The notes under the pieces were generated by a model. The model did not search any database. It was not told where the DNA came from and saw only the letters and a program-made list of their open reading frames with translations. Shown here in pieces: positions 63,340 through 64,000 of a DNA stretch of 64,000 nucleotides. Every line of letters starts with the position of its first letter. Position 1 is the first letter of the stretch. The position numbers and the translations under genes were made by a program. The stretch is from Hybos culiciformis (taxonomy: Eukaryota > Arthropoda > Insecta > Diptera > Hybotidae): assembly GCA_964007475.1 (NCBI GenBank), contig OZ023273.1, positions 129,140,732 through 129,204,731 on the forward strand. The letters run 5' to 3'.

Positions 63340-64000
63340 GAGGTTTAATCGCAGCACTCATCGCTGTCGCTTCAACACAAACAGTTCTATTTAAATCTTT
63401 TTCTCCTGCGTGGTAGTATTCTGTATATATAAAACATTTCATTTTCATTTATACCTAAAAATTGTTTTCAAAATACTACTCTACAAAATTGAGTTTAGAA
63501 TAATAAAATATATACTTGAAACTATTGAAATATATTCAATTTGTGTATTGAATTCAAATTTTGAAGGTTATTTTTGTTCAAAAAATTATTAATTTATGCA
63601 AAATATGAATTCTTAGATATAAATCATTATCGCAAAATGAAGGTTTATTTTCAATTGGTTTTTAAAATATTATTTAATTTTAGTCATAAATGTGAAAACA
63701 TCCTTGAATACAAGATTAAATGAATTTATTCTTAAATCCTTAGTCTAAAAATATTCTGGCATAAAATTTTCTTATTTTGTTGCATTATATTGTATCTTTC
63801 TTTTTTTTTAATTTGTATTCAATCCACCTTAATACACATTTTTTTATTGTTGTCTTTATTATTATTATTATTATTTTTAGTTTTGTTTCTTTTCACATAT
63901 TCTTACAGTCTTGGATGACTTATGACCTGAATTATTTCTAGGATTTTTTTTTTTCCTGATCATAAAATATTTTTTGAAGTATATAGATAGGTAGAATATA

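Larger units (their letters stand above)
26717..64000 (+). other. sli: Slit intron following the first coding exon (at least 37 kb)
   Basis: No frame in this stretch encodes LRR repeats, EGF modules or other Slit sequence with acceptable splice sites, so the next exon is taken to lie beyond 64000. Apart from the items listed separately it holds AT-rich filler. ATT/AAT microsatellites lie at about 28799-28826, 46760-46783, 55058-55080 and 63857-63874. There is a TCA run at about 52608-52629, a TA run at about 54409-54424 and frequent A or T homopolymers. The intron call is inferred from exon 1 and the absence of any better candidate. Confidence 0.7.

Noticed and set aside
26717..64000. miR-218, hosted in vertebrate slit introns
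   Set aside because: No mature miR-218-like sequence (TTGTGCTTGATCT...) was seen on reading the intron.

Overview
The window is a very AT-rich stretch (roughly 20-25% GC by eye) of an animal nuclear genome, almost certainly an insect and most likely a fly. It is full of poly-A and poly-T runs, microsatellites and short non-autonomous transposons, has spliceosomal signals (CTAAC branch point, polypyrimidine-AG acceptor, GTAAGT donor), and has no bacterial-style gene packing. Nearly all open frames longer than 60 codons are low-complexity Phe/Ile/Lys/Asn/Tyr noise.

One gene is recognised with confidence: the first coding exon of slit, the secreted leucine-rich-repeat ligand of Robo receptors, at 26436-26716 on the + strand. 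It encodes a signal peptide and the start of the first LRR N-terminal cap (CPRQCSCDGLTVDC), and ends in phase 2 at a GTAAGT donor. About 2 kb upstream of the ATG looks like 5' untranslated sequence, starting at a strong acceptor at 24356/24357. No convincing second slit exon lies downstream, so 26717-64000 is best read as a slit intron of at least 37 kb. At the left edge, 181-321 looks like the terminal coding exon of an unidentified upstream gene on the same strand, followed by clustered AATAAA signals.

Layout: 1-420, 3' end of an unknown gene; 421-24356, intergenic DNA or an upstream slit intron, holding a foldback array built from 16-bp repeats (3.6-4.2 kb), a 216-bp hairpin element (5.4 kb), a pair of 175-bp direct repeats (10.9 and 12.0 kb) and a 378-bp hAT-type MITE with a palindromic 8-bp target duplication (18.05 kb); 24357-26716, slit 5' leader and first coding exon; 26717-64000, intron holding a 2-kb foldback transposon with a GC-rich palindromic core (40.0-42.0 kb), a CGACAA-rich foldback element (53.5 kb), a terminal-inverted-repeat element (57.1 kb), a promoter- or LTR-like segment (51.8 kb), a few coding-like islands of unknown meaning (28.7, 37.2, 55.5 and 58.7 kb) and a cluster of GATA-factor sites (63.2-63.34 kb) that could be an intronic enhancer.

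The most unusual structures are the two inverted-repeat systems. The 3.6-4.2 kb foldback has tandem 16-bp units in opposite orientation around a near-perfect palindrome. The 2-kb element has GGGGGG/CCCCCC termini and shuffled arm modules. No new enzymatic system, RNA gene or CRISPR-like array was found.
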